Positions 1 through 12,170 of a stretch of DNA of 64,000 bases are shown piece by piece (position 1 is the first letter of the stretch; the number at the start of each line of letters is the position of its first letter). The notes under the pieces were generated by a model. It saw only the letters and a list, made by a program, of their open reading frames with translations, did not search any database and was not told the DNA's origin. Source of the stretch: Liolophura sinensis (taxonomy: Eukaryota > Mollusca > Polyplacophora > Chitonida > Chitonidae); NCBI RefSeq assembly GCF_032854445.1, contig NC_088296.1, positions 10,950,706 to 11,014,705 on the forward strand. Reading direction: 5' to 3'. A program made the position numbers and the translations under genes.

Positions 1-1050
1 TCAAAATGCGCTTATAAATGTCTGGCGCAAAGTGTATGACTTTACTTGGGGGTTTCTACCCCTCAGATATCATCACGATTGTTCGGACATTTCTACGGCT
101 TGATCAATCCGGCTATTCGCCTTCAGTCAACAGCTTGTATGGATGTTTTACTGTAGACTATCGACTGGCTTCGCTCGACTCTCTCATTACAGGCGTAATT
201 CCCCTCACACGGCATACCGGTGGCGGGGTGTCTCCATGTCCAAGATAGGGCTTGAACGCCTTTATAACCTCTGTTAAAAGCTAATACAAGAATTTTTCCA
301 GACGTTAAATGTATTTATGCCTGGCGGGGCCATATGTCGCTAGGTAAGCTCGGATTATACCCTCTGACTCTCGGAAATGGATAGAAAGCCCGAGGCAATA
401 GCCATACACTTACTTCGTTTAATTCGATTTGGCCCGGTCCCTGATAGCCAATTTTCCGTAATTAGTCCGATTTTGGTTTTTCACTGTGACCGAATGAACA
501 AACTTTATAGGAACCCTTGTGCGACGCTGTGTTCTACGAACTGTACATAGCAAGCGATTTATCTTGTGTGTGTGTGTGTTTTTTCAGTCTTGTATTCGAA
601 CAGGAATTATCAAGTTTTTTTTTCTTATCCTATAGGATATGACATATTGATGACTACATATGTGTGAGGAAAAAAAGATATGCCGAGTAACATAGTCTGC
701 GCCCTAAGCAGAACAGACTGTAATTGCCTGTTGCGAACAATTTCTTCTTTGTCTAATGAAATGCCCATAAAACCTCGCAGCTTAGGATGGAATCTAATGT
801 GGAAACGAAACAAGCATAAAGCATTTTAGACCATCTTGTAAGTGGAATTGGACAAAATGGGCCCCATACACCTTTATCTCCAAATCTAGGGAAGGTTATA
901 TCACCCAGAATTGTTAGTAAGTTATATCAGTCAATCCGTGAATCTACTAGTCAGTCATTCATAGGTCTAGCAGTAACTCACTCGTCGAGCCAGTCAGCTC
1001 GTTATTAAACTGACTCAAGTCTCAGCCTGAAATATATCTTTGGCTCAAGA
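1..1050. other. No supported feature
   Basis: I see no gene or recognisable repeat here. There is a short TG run near 565-579. The ORFs present are short (76 codons or fewer) and their translations match nothing I recognise. Confidence 0.6.
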
Positions 1051-1160
1051 GCATGCGCACAGTTTAACGTGGAGAACGCTAACGCTTGTGTGTTGGAAGT
1101 TTAACCATGCACGCAGCTTAAAGTGGAGAACATGTATCTTGGTAGTTAAATAATGTACAC
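1051..1160. repeat. Imperfect tandem duplication, about 55-60 bp unit
   Basis: Two diverged units lie side by side. Each starts with a CATGC(G/A)C-type segment, followed by CAG(T/C)TTAA(C/A)GTGGAGAAC and then a TTGGAAGTTTAA or TTGGTAGTTAAA segment. No coding potential is visible. It is probably a local duplication and not part of a dispersed family, since I did not notice it elsewhere in the window. Confidence 0.5.
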
Positions 1161-2082
1161 AACATAATGGGCTAAAAGTTTTTGGGCGTATGTTGGTAGT
1201 TCAGTCTCTCCGGCATTTCTTCGCGATATTAGTTAACCACAGACACAATACGCCTACATTTATATAGCGAACTGGACCAAAAAGGCAAAAAATATAAATC
1301 GAAACAAAAAAATAAGAAGGACAGTTGCCAATGTTAAAAAAAAGAGCAAAGACACGACTTCCTTTGCCAAATAAGGTCTTAAGCGATTGTGGTCTAGGGA
1401 CCAATTTATGTGCCGTCTTCAATGCTTCCACGCGGGCGTAATATTTAGATTGAATGAGCTACACCCGTCTCGTAATCGGCAGATACCGGCCTTTTGATGC
1501 CTTTTAAGACCTAGCATCAATAAAACTTCTAAATTACCTGCCGAATGAATGGCAAGGGTGAATTCTCCACACAGCAGCAGAAGCGGACGAATTTGTCGCC
1601 GTGATCCCAGGCAATTGCCCTTGGATTAGTCTCGCAAAACTACGCGTGATCTGTGGAGAATTTAATCTGACGTCCCCGTTGGGAATAGCACGTGTTCCAG
1701 TCTATTCAGTGTAACGCCAGGGCATAAAACGAGCAGTGGGGCTTCATTCTGTGTTCTTCGCTCGGCGGTTCATTTCAGTGTGTTCATTTCTCTGTAACCT
1801 CACAGGTCCTATTCTGTGTGGTTACGTAAGACTGCCCATAATGCTCTTAAAGCGTTCTGTTATAAACTGCCAAAAGAGTCCAGTTACTCAGTATTTATTT
1901 TAACCCGTTTGTCATGAAATGTTATCAAGTGATAAGCAGTTTCCATTTGCTTTCCTTATGCTCTGCTACAATGATTAATTGATAATATCATTTTATTACC
2001 GGACGGTGGTCGGTTATTTTTGTGATTCGCTGAGTTAACGTTAATTTATAAAATCTCTACGATTTTACGTTTATCACCATTG
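1161..2082. other. No supported feature
   Basis: Ordinary mixed-composition sequence. ORFs are at most 76 codons and unrecognised. Confidence 0.6.
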
Positions 2083-2514
2083 TTAGTATTGTGTAGTTGT
2101 AACGGTTATGTTTACTTTGCTATCTATCTTCGGTATTTGCTGTGATCGGACATTGAGCTCATTTATTGTGTTCTTATATTTTGAAACCGATCCAAAACCA
2201 AGGTCGTCTCCATGTATATCGTTCTCCATTGTGATGCCTTCACTTATTATAACTTTATCTAGACAGCTGATGTGTGCCTTATTCTTTAAGTCATCTTGTC
2301 TGAAGGTATGGAGAACAATGGAACTTGCATGTGCCGCGATATATCGGTCCTTACTTAGAGGCCGTATTTCACCGGTTACGTATGGCCATTTGTCAACTAT
2401 CACACTGCCGTGTATGTCTTTTATTATATTAAGGAAACTCCAGACTTTCTGGATAGACAGATTAACATGACTTGTATCTGTACTTAGGCCAAGATGTTTT
2501 CCTGTATGGCCCAC
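2083..2514 (-). other. 143-codon unrecognised ORF overlapping a repeat module
   Basis: This minus-strand ORF has a charged, fairly protein-like composition but no domain I recognise. It runs through a copy of the dispersed repeat module D (2359-2412), where it reads VIVDKWPYVTGEIRP. Another D copy near 50.8 kb reads a similar peptide (VIVGKWSHVSGEIR), but other copies carry a stop or indels in that frame. A 120-codon ORF overlaps on the plus strand. With roughly 5-6 percent stop codons per frame, an ORF of this length is expected once or twice in the window by chance. I treat it as probably non-coding. Confidence 0.15.
2359..2412 (-). repeat. Dispersed repeat, module D copy 1
   Basis: On the minus strand this reads GTGATAGTTGACAAATGG, then CCATACGTAACCGGTG, then AAATACGGCC. 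The same segments recur at about 5.9, 7.9, 25.8, 50.8-51.0, 53.9 and 61.5 kb. The family is unclassified and only the core is retained here. Confidence 0.75.
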
Positions 2515-3140
2515 TCTACAACTAAAAGGATAGTTTCAATTCTGATATTGTAAATTATCCTTCCTTGAATAGCAATATACTGAAGAGCACTGCGTACGGC
2601 ACGAGGATTGTTCGCCATATAGCAATTGTTAGATCCTGTGTGCTGTGTGACGATTTGAATCAACGTCACAAGTTATTACTGCAAAGATTAGTGCGTCATG
2701 TTTATTCCATCAAACGCTTTCATTCTAAGTTTCTTAAGTTTTACAACTAGTGCAGATCTCTTGTAAGTAAAAATATATCCAGCATCCCTGGGACTCATAA
2801 CATGCGTAATTTCGCTAAGCCTGGGCCCAGGGCCTGTATATTAAATATGAACGCTACATCGGATAGATGAACACATGCAATTAGGGCCCAAACTGCGACA
2901 TATATTTAGAATAACGACAACTTCTAAACTTGCAGCATACACAATTAGTATACTGATTAAATCCCTCCTCCTAGCGAATTTCTTGCATCTTTCCATCATT
3001 AATGAAAACTGCCTCTCTGCTTCTCTGCTTCTCTTGACGTGATGCCAATCTAATTAGGAACTTTGTACATTTTCTTAGTTATTCGTTGGTTCGTGTTAAA
3101 CATTGGTTTAACTGACCTTGCGAATATTGACCCAGAACGT
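2515..3140. other. No supported feature
   Basis: AT-rich sequence with only short unrecognised ORFs, ending at the left target-site duplication of the next SINE-B. Confidence 0.6.
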
Positions 3141-3153
3141 CCATTTAGTTTGA

Positions 3154-3519
3154 CCGGCCCCGATGGCTCAGTTGGTAGAGCCACCGCTTCGGAGGCGGTA
3201 GATCGGAGGCGGTCAATTCTAGGCCTGGTCACACCTAAGACCTTAAAAAGGTAGCTGTAGCTTCCTCGCTTGGCGCTCAGTATTTAGAGGATAGTGAAGC
3301 GAGTGGTTGACCCGTATCAGAATAATGGCTGGGTTGGGGAGGATTACTTGGCTTTGGTATGTCGTCTCAGTGAAGCAGCAGTAGATAAAAGAGCGGTGGA
3401 AACCCGTCCTACAACAAGGAGGCACATTACACGCACATACGCTTTAAGGACTCCTTCGTCGTCATATGACTTAAAATTGTTATGTACGACGTCAAACTCC
3501 AAGCACTCACCCACTCACT
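3154..3519 (+). mobile_element. SINE-B, full-length tRNA-derived SINE
   Basis: A 366-bp element. Its head CCGGCCCCGATGGCTCAG TTGGTAGAG resembles the 5' half of a tRNA, including a pol III A box. The body follows, with the landmarks AAAAGAGCGGTGGAAA and the palindromic segment GTCGTCATATGAC, and the element ends in a (CTCA)n-type tail. It is flanked by near-identical 13-bp repeats, CCATTTAGTTTGA at 3141-3153 and CCATTTAATTTGA at 3520-3532, which are target-site duplications with one mismatch. This indicates LINE-mediated insertion. Short ORFs across it are incidental. Confidence 0.92.
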
Positions 3520-3532
3520 CCATTTAATTTGA

Positions 3533-4697
3533 CAGCTGGTATACGAATGTCTGTTTCGACGCTTACAGTAAGGACAGTGACGAAGTTTTGGGTGGACAAA
3601 AAGTGGAAAACTTTTTACTTCATGTGTATATTTTGTTGTCTGTTCATAACTAGTGAAGCGTTTTGTTTTTTAAATGATACTCTCACGGAATAATAGTGTA
3701 TTGTTTTTTCCGTATATCTGTTAGTACAAAACATCAATGATGAATAGAAAAACTGTTTATCTTTATTGTACAATTTCATTCTCGTTAACATTACAGAAAC
3801 GAGTTCATACTTTACTCATATTTGATAATTTTTAAATATACGTGAATCTAGCAGAGATTTCTACTGCCAGGATCTACGCAGGGTTTAGATATAGCCGTGT
3901 CAATAGAGAAAAACCTTCTGGAGATGACCTCGTATGCTGCCGTCATATAATTTAGTTCTTATTGCTACAGTGGAATCCTGGTGTATAGTTTATACTGTCA
4001 TGTTTGCAGATATGGCCTAAGCAACCCATGTCCATGGGGACAGGCCATGTCTGCCCCATAGCGAACACTGTTCCATTTCACTTTACACTGATACTAACCC
4101 TCTTCTATGATCGCCCAAGCCCATCGGAGGTCGTACTGGAGAAATGCTTCCTCAAATTCAATTGGCATAAGGATTCATTTACAGGCTCTCCATCGGAAAT
4201 GGCCACGGGTTGAGTTTAGACGACTTCGCTGGTGTTATAAGGCTATCCAATGTGCCAGAGCGCGGTCATATCCGGAAAAAGTCCGAGCGGTCAATGATTA
4301 TACTGCCCTGCTGATTCTGCACTGATTGCTCCTGCGCTGTCTTCCGAAGGAATAACATCCGTGCTATAGTTTTCGCTTGTCGGTGACGTATACAAAGCCA
4401 AGGCGGCGTTACTTGTGACATCTGCTAGAATGTCGAATACCATTTTAGGTTACACAAGCTCGTCCCTTGCAATAAGGCCCAAGATAGCCGTAAACATGAC
4501 TTCTGTGAACATTATTTCATTAATAAGGGACATAAGTATTTCTTTTACGTATATAGCCATTACATTAAACTAATGAAAGATTTATTATCGAGTCGTTCTT
4601 AAGAATTTGGATAACAACAAATATACGCGCTTCTTGATTCTTACCCCAGTGCTTGTTACAACGTTTTCTTTGACATCAGGGGTCCAGTATTGCTGGA
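3533..4697. other. No supported feature
   Basis: No gene or repeat recognised. Two overlapping ORFs near 4004-4325 (69 and 72 codons) are in different frames and unrecognised. Confidence 0.6.
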
Positions 4698-5220
4698 CGA
4701 TTTATTTCATTGATGTTTTTGCGCCATTCTCAGTAATATGCCCATTATACGTACGACTGCGGCCCGCATTGTCGTGTGAGGGGAAAGAGCAGAGTCAAAG
4801 GGAAGCATATTTGTAACGCTGGAAGACCATAGTGATGACTGCCTTTGTCTGATAATATTGACATTTACGATTATCACTCCGTACACTTTGAGATATGCAT
4901 CTGTGTATGTTACGATGAAAAGTATGACTGGGTAAGAGTTTAACGCCGCCATTGGCAGTATGCCAGCCACATCGTTGCCCCTGTGCGACCAGCATTATGG
5001 TGAGAGGGAACCGGACAGAATCCGAGGGAAAAAGCAAAAGTGACGCTGGAAGACGTCAAAGTTGGTTATGACTGATAATATCGTCATTTTCGGTTACACC
5101 TTTGTACACATTGTGATATCTGTCTGCGCATGTTACTACTGAGACGGTAATCGTTTATGACTGAGACGGTAATCGTTTAACGCCACTATGATAGTATTTC
5201 AGCCATATTGTGGTGGGAAC
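4698..5220 (-). repeat. Old SINE-A-like element with an internal ~227-bp tandem duplication
   Basis: The left edge (ATTTATTTCATTGATG, then TTTTTGCGCC) is a degraded reverse-complement SINE-A tail and core. After it, the landmark GCTGGAAGAC appears at 4818 and again at 5045, giving a repeat offset of about 227 bp. Three diverged copies of the core-like motif are visible: TTTTGCGCC near 4718, GTTTAACGCC near 4939 and GTTTAACGCC near 5177. The first two are followed by a GCATTGTCGTG or GCATTATGGTG segment. A smaller ~21-bp duplication (ACTGAGACGGTAATCGTTTA twice) lies near 5138-5180. Divergence is much higher than in the intact SINE-A copies, so it is probably older or belongs to a related subfamily. 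Confidence 0.65.
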
Positions 5221-5920
5221 ATGTTACAACTAGGAAACAGTTGTCTTTCAACATGGGAAAGGTAACATCAAGAAGTCAGAACAGGCAGATATGGCTTGCC
5301 TTCAAAATCAGCCAAAAAAAAAAATCATGCGACAACAGTTATTATTTTAAAATCACATTTAAGGTACTTCATACATAATAATCTTTAAAATATCTTTAAA
5401 CATTGTTGCTATACAATAACCCTAAAAACTACACTTTGACCATGTATATGCAGCATAGCTAATGACGTTGTCAGATGGGGTCAACGGTCGCATGTTTCAA
5501 ACGATGTGAACCCATTATGCATGTGCACAAAGAGCAAACAAACGCACGTTATGTAGGTCAGTTGCCATTACGTAAAACTCTACTACAGGGACTGAGGTCC
5601 TACCCTGCTCACCTCGGAAACATCACAAGGGCGAGAACGGCCGCATTTTATGAGTGAGTGGGGTGTTTAACATGAATTGATGAGGAGCTATATGGATATT
5701 ATGCCTAGTCTCAACCTTTGTGCAAAGCAAAGCGTCCCTTCTGATCCAAGCTGTGCCCCATGTCCCCCCACCCTCCCCTACAGCTCACGGAACACCCTAT
5801 GTCAATAAACAACAAGCGTGTCTCCGTAATGGCATATATGTTATACTGCGCGCATTTTATCTGTTACACAAATATAAACATAATAGAAGATTTGTAGTGA
5901 AGATATTAAAAGAAGACAAC
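5221..5920. other. No supported feature
   Basis: Nothing recognised. Two ORFs of 60 and 82 codons are unrecognised; the second runs into repeat module D. Confidence 0.6.
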
Positions 5921-6033
5921 CGACAACAGTTTGATAGTTGGCAAATAGCCGCACGTGACCGGTCATGACGGCCCCTTGTCAGTTGACCTCAGTTTGGGTT
6001 TTATTCTATCGGTCCATGTAAATGCTTAAATAG
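5921..6033 (+). repeat. Dispersed repeat, module D copy 2
   Basis: It contains TTGATAGTTGGCAAATAG, CACGTGACCGGT, then CCCCTTGTCAGTTGACCTCA and GGGTTTTATTCTA, ending near TGCTTAAATAG. This is one of the two copies, with 61.5 kb, that show the 3' part of the module well. A SINE-A sits just downstream, and module F follows at 6232. Confidence 0.75.
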
Positions 6034-6043
6034 AAGCACTGCA

Positions 6044-6169
6044 GATGGTGGTGGGTTTCCTTGGGCTCTGTCCGGTTTCCTCACAGCTTAATGCTGGCTG
6101 CTGTGGTGTAAGTAAAATATTCTTGAGTACGGCGTAAAATCCAATCAAATTAGTAAATAAATAAATAAA
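6044..6169 (+). mobile_element. SINE-A fragment, 3' half
   Basis: It retains the GGTGGGTTTCC...GGCTCTGTCCGG core, then AAAATATTCTTGAGTACGG, CGTAAAATCCAATCAAAT and an (AAAT)n tail. The tRNA-like head is missing. It lies between modules D and F of another repeat, so it probably inserted into that older element. Confidence 0.88.
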
Positions 6170-6231
6170 CAGAACCAAATTACTCACCCCCTAGCGTCAG
6201 CATACAGAAATAGTTATAGTAGGCCTAAATG

Positions 6232-6285
6232 AAGTGATATTAATTGCAATTTACTAAACGTCACTGGTCTGTATTATCGTTACAC
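6232..6285 (+). repeat. Dispersed repeat, module F copy 1
   Basis: The core is AATTGCAATTTACTAAACG followed by TCACTGGTCTGTATTATCG. Related cores occur near 7.8, 14.5, 25.7, 50.0 and 59.7 kb. Here it follows module D on the same strand, with a SINE-A inserted between them. Confidence 0.65.
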
Positions 6286-6329
6286 TTTCTGAATATAGCA
6301 CAGATTCTAGTGCAGAAATTTGGCTGAGA

Positions 6330-6421
6330 CCACTATGGGTTTCGAACCAACGACATCAGAGTCAGGCAGCAAATCGCCAGCAATATATGTCAACCGTCTA
6401 GACCACTCGACCAACAGGCCT
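6330..6421 (-). mobile_element. tRNA-like SINE head (third family)
   Basis: On the minus strand the sequence starts GGCCTGTTGGTCGAGTGG (A-box-like) and has GTTGGTTCGAAACCC (B-box-like) about 70 bp later. These are the two halves of an internal RNA polymerase III promoter. The spacing and the extra bases between the boxes do not fold as a normal tRNA in an obvious way, so a tRNA-derived SINE head is more likely than a functional tRNA gene. It differs in sequence from the SINE-A and SINE-B heads. I could not define its body or tail. Confidence 0.55.
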
Positions 6422-6783
6422 TCCACGAAAATAAAAGGTAGTTGACCGGTAGACTTTACAGCGAACATGCATTACCCCTCAGATGATCTGCTAATTCCCA
6501 AAATGCCGTGTAATCTAAGGCTTAGAAATGTATGTGATTTGAAATTTTCTCGTTGTGGTCACCAACAAGCTGTTAAATAGCTATGGGTAATATGGTGACT
6601 TCGTGGAATTGCTCAACTTCTTTGGCTGGCCGGATTATTTAGAAAATAATGCAGTATATGGTGCATGAGTGCTGATGGAGTCAACGACTCGCTAAATCGA
6701 TATATCTATTCAGAAGCATCTCCTTACTACTCTACGAGATTTGGAGAAATAGAGATACTACTGCTTGGATCAATTTTAATTAA

Positions 6784-6785
<2 letters not shown>

Positions 6786-6871
<86 letters not shown>
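6786..6871. repeat. TA dinucleotide microsatellite
   Basis: About 86 bp of alternating TA with one central TT interruption near 6831. It creates artificial Ile-Tyr ORFs on both strands. The true length may vary or be mis-assembled. Confidence 0.97.
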
Positions 6872-6874
<3 letters not shown>

Positions 6875-7810
6875 ATTTTATATGATCTTGTTAGTTTATT
6901 GTTGAAAGTTTTCACTCACGACAACCAAAGTACAAATTCTGAACGAATAGATCTTCTCTTTAGTAAAACTGAAGGTACATGTGCTCAGTCCTCGTTCGTA
7001 CTAGGTGCAAGACGTTTTCTGCCTCACAACCGAAGTTGTTACCTATAAATTATGAATGTTGACAATCGTACACCTAATTATTTTGCGGTTTGTTAACCTT
7101 AATAGTGCGTCATATGGATTCGTGGAGTTATGTATTCTAAAATGGCCTTGTACGATTACTGTAGAGGCTGTGTGCACCCAAGATATATCATTCCAACGGG
7201 CAGCTCTAACGCTGTTGAGCTCCTGGAAAGCTGCCATATATTCTACACGGCCACCTGTGCTTGGGCTGGTATTGGTTTCCAACCAGCATCAGACGACTAG
7301 TTTACGGCAAATCGACAACGTGTCTGCAATACGCAACATACATCATCTGTCGCATCATAACTCCATGAAAAGGTCGCGATGATGTACAACTATCTTATGG
7401 TGACGTGGCAAATGCACTGCCGCATTACTGCTGTAATTTTGCGGGCGGGCGACAGCCAGGGCTGGCTTCGAGAACACGACAGTATAATGATTTAAATTTC
7501 CTTGTAACTAAAAACGTCAAGAGCTCTACGCGCATATTTTGAACTTCTGGAGGGAATCGTGTTGTGCTTTGTGTGTTGTGAATCATCAGTAACCTGGCAA
7601 ATGTCACAGGTTTCCTCTTGACAACGGGGCTTTAACCAACCATAAACATGTCAGCTATCATCTACGTGAAAAAAAGTGCGAATAAACAAAAATCAACAAA
7701 ATGAACAATGTATACATATAGGATATACAATCGCTGGCGATAAGGTGACAAACTGTAATATATTCTACGAAACGGTATTGAATGCTTGGCTTAATCCATG
7801 ACACAGGGCT
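6872..7810. other. No supported feature
   Basis: Nothing recognised. The 108-codon plus-strand ORF at 7056-7382 overlaps an equally undistinguished minus-strand ORF. Confidence 0.6.
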
Positions 7811-7992
7811 GTTAGTTGCAATTTATTAGACGTTTATGGTGTCACAGAGCAAAGGGAGCAGGTGTTGAGGATGCTTAGTCGACAAACGGAATCCTGGATT
7901 GAAGGAATAGACTATGAAAGACTACAGAACAGAGAGTAAAACCACAGCTACGACGACGGTGACAAATTGTCACATAAAAGCGGTGAAATTAC
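7811..7992 (+). repeat. Dispersed repeat, modules F then D
   Basis: Module F is present as TTAGTTGCAATTTATTAGAC near 7811-7845. About 85 bp later, module D appears as AGAGAGTAAAACCACAG, CGACGACGGTGACAAATTG and AAAGCGGTGAAATTAC (7931-7992). Order is F-D on the plus strand, opposite to the order at 5.9-6.3 kb. Confidence 0.65.
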
Positions 7993-10900
7993 AACATCAT
8001 ATCCATTTACCTCAAGGTTTTATACAACGCACATAGCACAAGGTCATGGTGATCCATTGAGTTGATGATGTGACTTTCGTTGCGGTTTTTAGGAGTGATA
8101 TATGAAAAAAAGCTGGCCTCCAGTCGTGGAACGACGGGCCCTATGGCAATGCGTTTTCAATATCTCCAACAAAAGGGTATCCGTTCCTCCTTTAGTGCAG
8201 CTCAAACACAGTCTGTTCAATACTGAGTGGCTCCGACAATGGAATCGCCTTTTGAAAGAGTTGGGACGAAGAGACTACAAATACAGCTGTCGTCTGCTCT
8301 CCCAGTCTCGAGCATTGACCCAGACCGGAAGCCTAGCGGACGCCGTTGGTCGCAAAGGTCGATAACTCTAAAGGACTCTTGACGAGAACAATGTTGACTT
8401 TATCCGTGGAGTGTCGTTAGACTCGGCTGATGAAGACAAGCGACTGTAAGGTGTTGTGGGCAACCGGTTTGTGCCGTCATGTAATTAAATGGATTTATTG
8501 AGGCCATCGATTCGGTAAACGCGACTCTGTTCCCAAGCTAGATTACGCGAGGCGCAAATTTTAAACGGGTGGCAACGGCTTGTACTAATCAGCAACGGAC
8601 CATTCGAGCCATTGTCTGATCCTAGTTCGAACTATCGATGAAATATCTCTGCCGGTAGATCTCTGCTTCATCTGCAAGGAAGAATGTAGAGACTGTCCCT
8701 CTGTCCATATTTTGTAAGCATGGTGGCAGTGGTTGTGACCAGTCAAAAACTTTGTGTTATTCCAGAATGGCTTAAGTACGATGTTTATTTTGAGCTGGAA
8801 ATCCGCTGTTACAGAAACAGCCATGATTTCTCCGAATAGGACAAGTAATGGCAACTCTCACTCAAAGTCAACTCATAATATCTTCGTCATTGTTGTGTTG
8901 CTGTTGTTTTATTGGGATCTGTTGAGACCATATCTTGAGATTACCCACATATTGCAATCAGAAAAAAAAAAAAAACGTTTGACGCGTTATTAAGAGAAAT
9001 AGTATTACGAATGGCAGACTGAAATACGGTATTTCCGACTGGCGGAGGAACTGTGCAGTGGGAAGACGGCATATTTTTATTCCCGTGAGGTGGCGCTAGT
9101 GCAAAACAGGACCTCGAGCCACTGTTACGACAAAAACGGATTGTAACGTATTGTGTACACCGTTATATCAGTTTCTATTGCAACGTCGTACTGTCTTAAA
9201 TGTGACGTCATCATGATGAGCTGGAAAAGGAACAGGTCCCGTTGCCGGGTGTTGCCAGGTCGCCATTACTCAGGGAGACGTTCAAAAATAAAGTAGTTTT
9301 CTGCCATTGGAGAACTCGTAAAACTCATTGCGGTATGTATCAAGACGGTCCAAAGCTGCGAACTCATTTGTTCTTTCCTTTGTAACGTCACAATTATCGG
9401 AGTAGGCGTGCTCATAAAGCATATATGAAGTACACACGAACTGCAACGTCACAAAAAAACGACCCGTTCTACTTGGACCGTCTGTGTAGCTCCTCCTCGA
9501 GTCCCCATTAAACAGACTATCCATATAAATTGTTGATATCCCTTTTACATTTAATGATAAACGTTAGTTTTGCATTTACCATCCATTTCGTTATTGCTGA
9601 TTTCAGAAGAAGTTTTTATTATAACACGATTATATTGTGGAAATTTTGTGCCTTTAAATTCGTATATTTTTTGCGTTTAATGTATTTTGCAGTCTGGAAC
9701 CAAAAAAAAAAACAAAAAAAAAAAACAATAATATCACCACTTCATGAAGACGTTTTGACTAAGGTCCATGACAAAAGTACTTTACTTCGTGTATTACTGT
9801 ATATGTTATCATATCGGATATCATATAATGGAGGTAAAGACGATGGAGCTCTTCTCATTTAGGGGTAAAAACTGCCAAACTGTACGTAAGCTAAACAAAA
9901 TCTCCTATGATTTGTGTTGTACAATTTTCTGTTTCCTTTCCGTGTATACCCGGAAAGTAAAACGCCCAGTGCTCGAAAAGACATGTCTATCTTATGTGTA
10001 AATCAGTTTCGTGCGATGTAGTTATATATCAACTGGAATCACTGTGGGTTTGATAACCATATTAAATGTGATTGAAAAGACAAGCCGGCGACCTGTGAGC
10101 TTGTTCAGCTATAATGAAGATGTACAACAATGTGCACAGACATGCATTAAGCAAGGGTAACGTACAACCCGTATAACTTCATATATGTCATAGCGAACTT
10201 ACGGAAAGAAGCTGCCTTGATTTCCGGCTAATCTGATAACACAATCGGATATTAGACACAGTAAAAGACAACAGGAAATTGGTCGTTCTCACGAGTGTGT
10301 GAAATGTGTATTTCTTCAAAAACTATTCGACACAGTTGTTTTTCAAGTGAAATTGGTTTTAGACATTCTGACCTTGACAACGTATCAATTGGTCAGTATT
10401 TGACTAAGCGCTTCCTTTATCACATGTTATTCTATTATATCTGTTTTTCGTTCAAAAACCAGAACATTAATTACCTTTATTCAAAATTGAGTCAGCATAT
10501 CTGGTACGGTTCTCTAGCGTCCAATTAAACTGGGAGTTCATTGGCTTATACTTTTGTGCAAGTATCACAGATTATAGTTTAAAAACGGCGTCGGCTAGCC
10601 CCTTATCTTGCCTGGTATAACCACCCAGGTTTCCAGTCACTTTCTGGTTTGTGATGAATCTACCAGCAGAAGACTTCCGACAGCTCCCCTTGGAAAACCG
10701 TAACGCCAGTAATTGCTGTGCCAATAATAACAACATGGGGCATGGTACGAAAAGGCGAAAAAAAAAAAAAAAAAGACAACTTTCGAATATCCACCCTACG
10801 CCTTTCTCTACTTTCTAGCGCTATCTGAAATTAGGGACAGCTTCTCCGTGTCACTGAACCTCCCCGGAAGTCATAGTGTCTGATCTCACGAGGTGTATCG

Positions 10901-12170
10901 TTTCGAGCTATATTTAAACTGCTCAACTGGCTCCTGCCAAACTCGTGTTCTGCGCAGCTAAGCCGGATCACAACCTTTCTCCACCTCTCCGTCATGTTTG
11001 CATACATTTGTACCGAGTTGCACCTCACATGTCTTAGTTTTTCTTTCTTTTTCTTTTTTTCTCTGGACATGCACGCACCGGGACACAGGCCGTAAAGCGC
11101 ATGCTCAGCTCTTTTAACATGGCTAATGTTAGCACTAACAGATGTATTGTACTGCTATCTTGGACAAAGTTAAGCGCTCACTGGGCACACGGTGACGAGA
11201 TAGGGAACGGAGTCAGGAAAACGATGGCTATGTCATAACGTCTATTTCTGTCATTGCTTGATATACATGTGCACTGTCCTTTATCTAAAATATACACAAC
11301 ATTGTTCCAAAATTGCTATATACGTGCTGAATATAAGTCCACGGAAAGACATTACTGATGAAACTAAGCCTGAACAAATCTCGTGCGTCACAGGGGCTGC
11401 AAAGATCGAATTTGTCTATTGATGGTAGTGACGTAAACTGAGAGAAGGGAGCGGCACATGTGCTGTAAGGTGTATGTACAAGCGACCATTTCTCTTGTTT
11501 ACACAATTGCTCATTACACGGGTAACTTTTTATACAAAATTGCTTTGCAACATTATCGCTCATATCTTATCCAAAGACGTGGTCATGCACTTGTTTATAT
11601 TTGCTGAGAGATAAATCATGTGTTTGCACTATATATTTAAACAGATTTACGAACAAACGCCATTTATTTGAGTTGCCTATAGAATAGCACGAATATGTCT
11701 AACACGTGCTATACTTTACAGACTATTGTCACAGAGACAATCAGACCAAGTTGCATATATCCACATCAGAACGTCACAGGGCATCGTTGCAAGGGACACC
11801 CGATTCATAATGACGCCACAAACCATTCGTGACAGGCTGTGCCTTGTAGACGACTATTCTTACAGACCGAACCAGTTACACACGGCCTGTATGTAGACAA
11901 TTGGCCATTTATGCAATGATGTAACTTGCACACTATTGTTAGAAATTACACCAAACCCATGTATAGATTGTATGCCATTTAATGGAAAGATATACTTTAC
12001 AGACCGTTGTTGAAGGGGACGCCGGGCCTATACTCTGACTGTATGAATTCGGGGCTCGATGCTGAGAATAGCTGTGCAAACGTAGGATGTATATAACGAG
12101 TGATTTATGCAAGTCTGCTCATCATAGCTTGATATATGAATAAGTCAAGCATACGGTTTCTTTAACAAGT
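7993..12170. other. Long stretch without supported features
   Basis: About 4.2 kb with no gene or clear dispersed repeat. It holds poly-A runs near 8961, 9702-9725 and 10758. The largest ORF is 110 codons (9530-9862), is AT-rich and crosses a poly-A run. A short phrase, TATACTTTACAGAC, occurs twice near 11710 and 11990, but too little matches around it to call a repeat. Confidence 0.55.

Noticed and set aside
6665-7048. 127-codon ORF with an Ile-Tyr repeat
   Set aside because: Created by the TA microsatellite. The same applies to ORFs near 29.2-29.6 and 30.2-30.5 kb.
11700-12010. Possible 280-bp spaced repeat with TATACTTTACAGAC
   Set aside because: Only this short phrase and a few neighbouring bases match.
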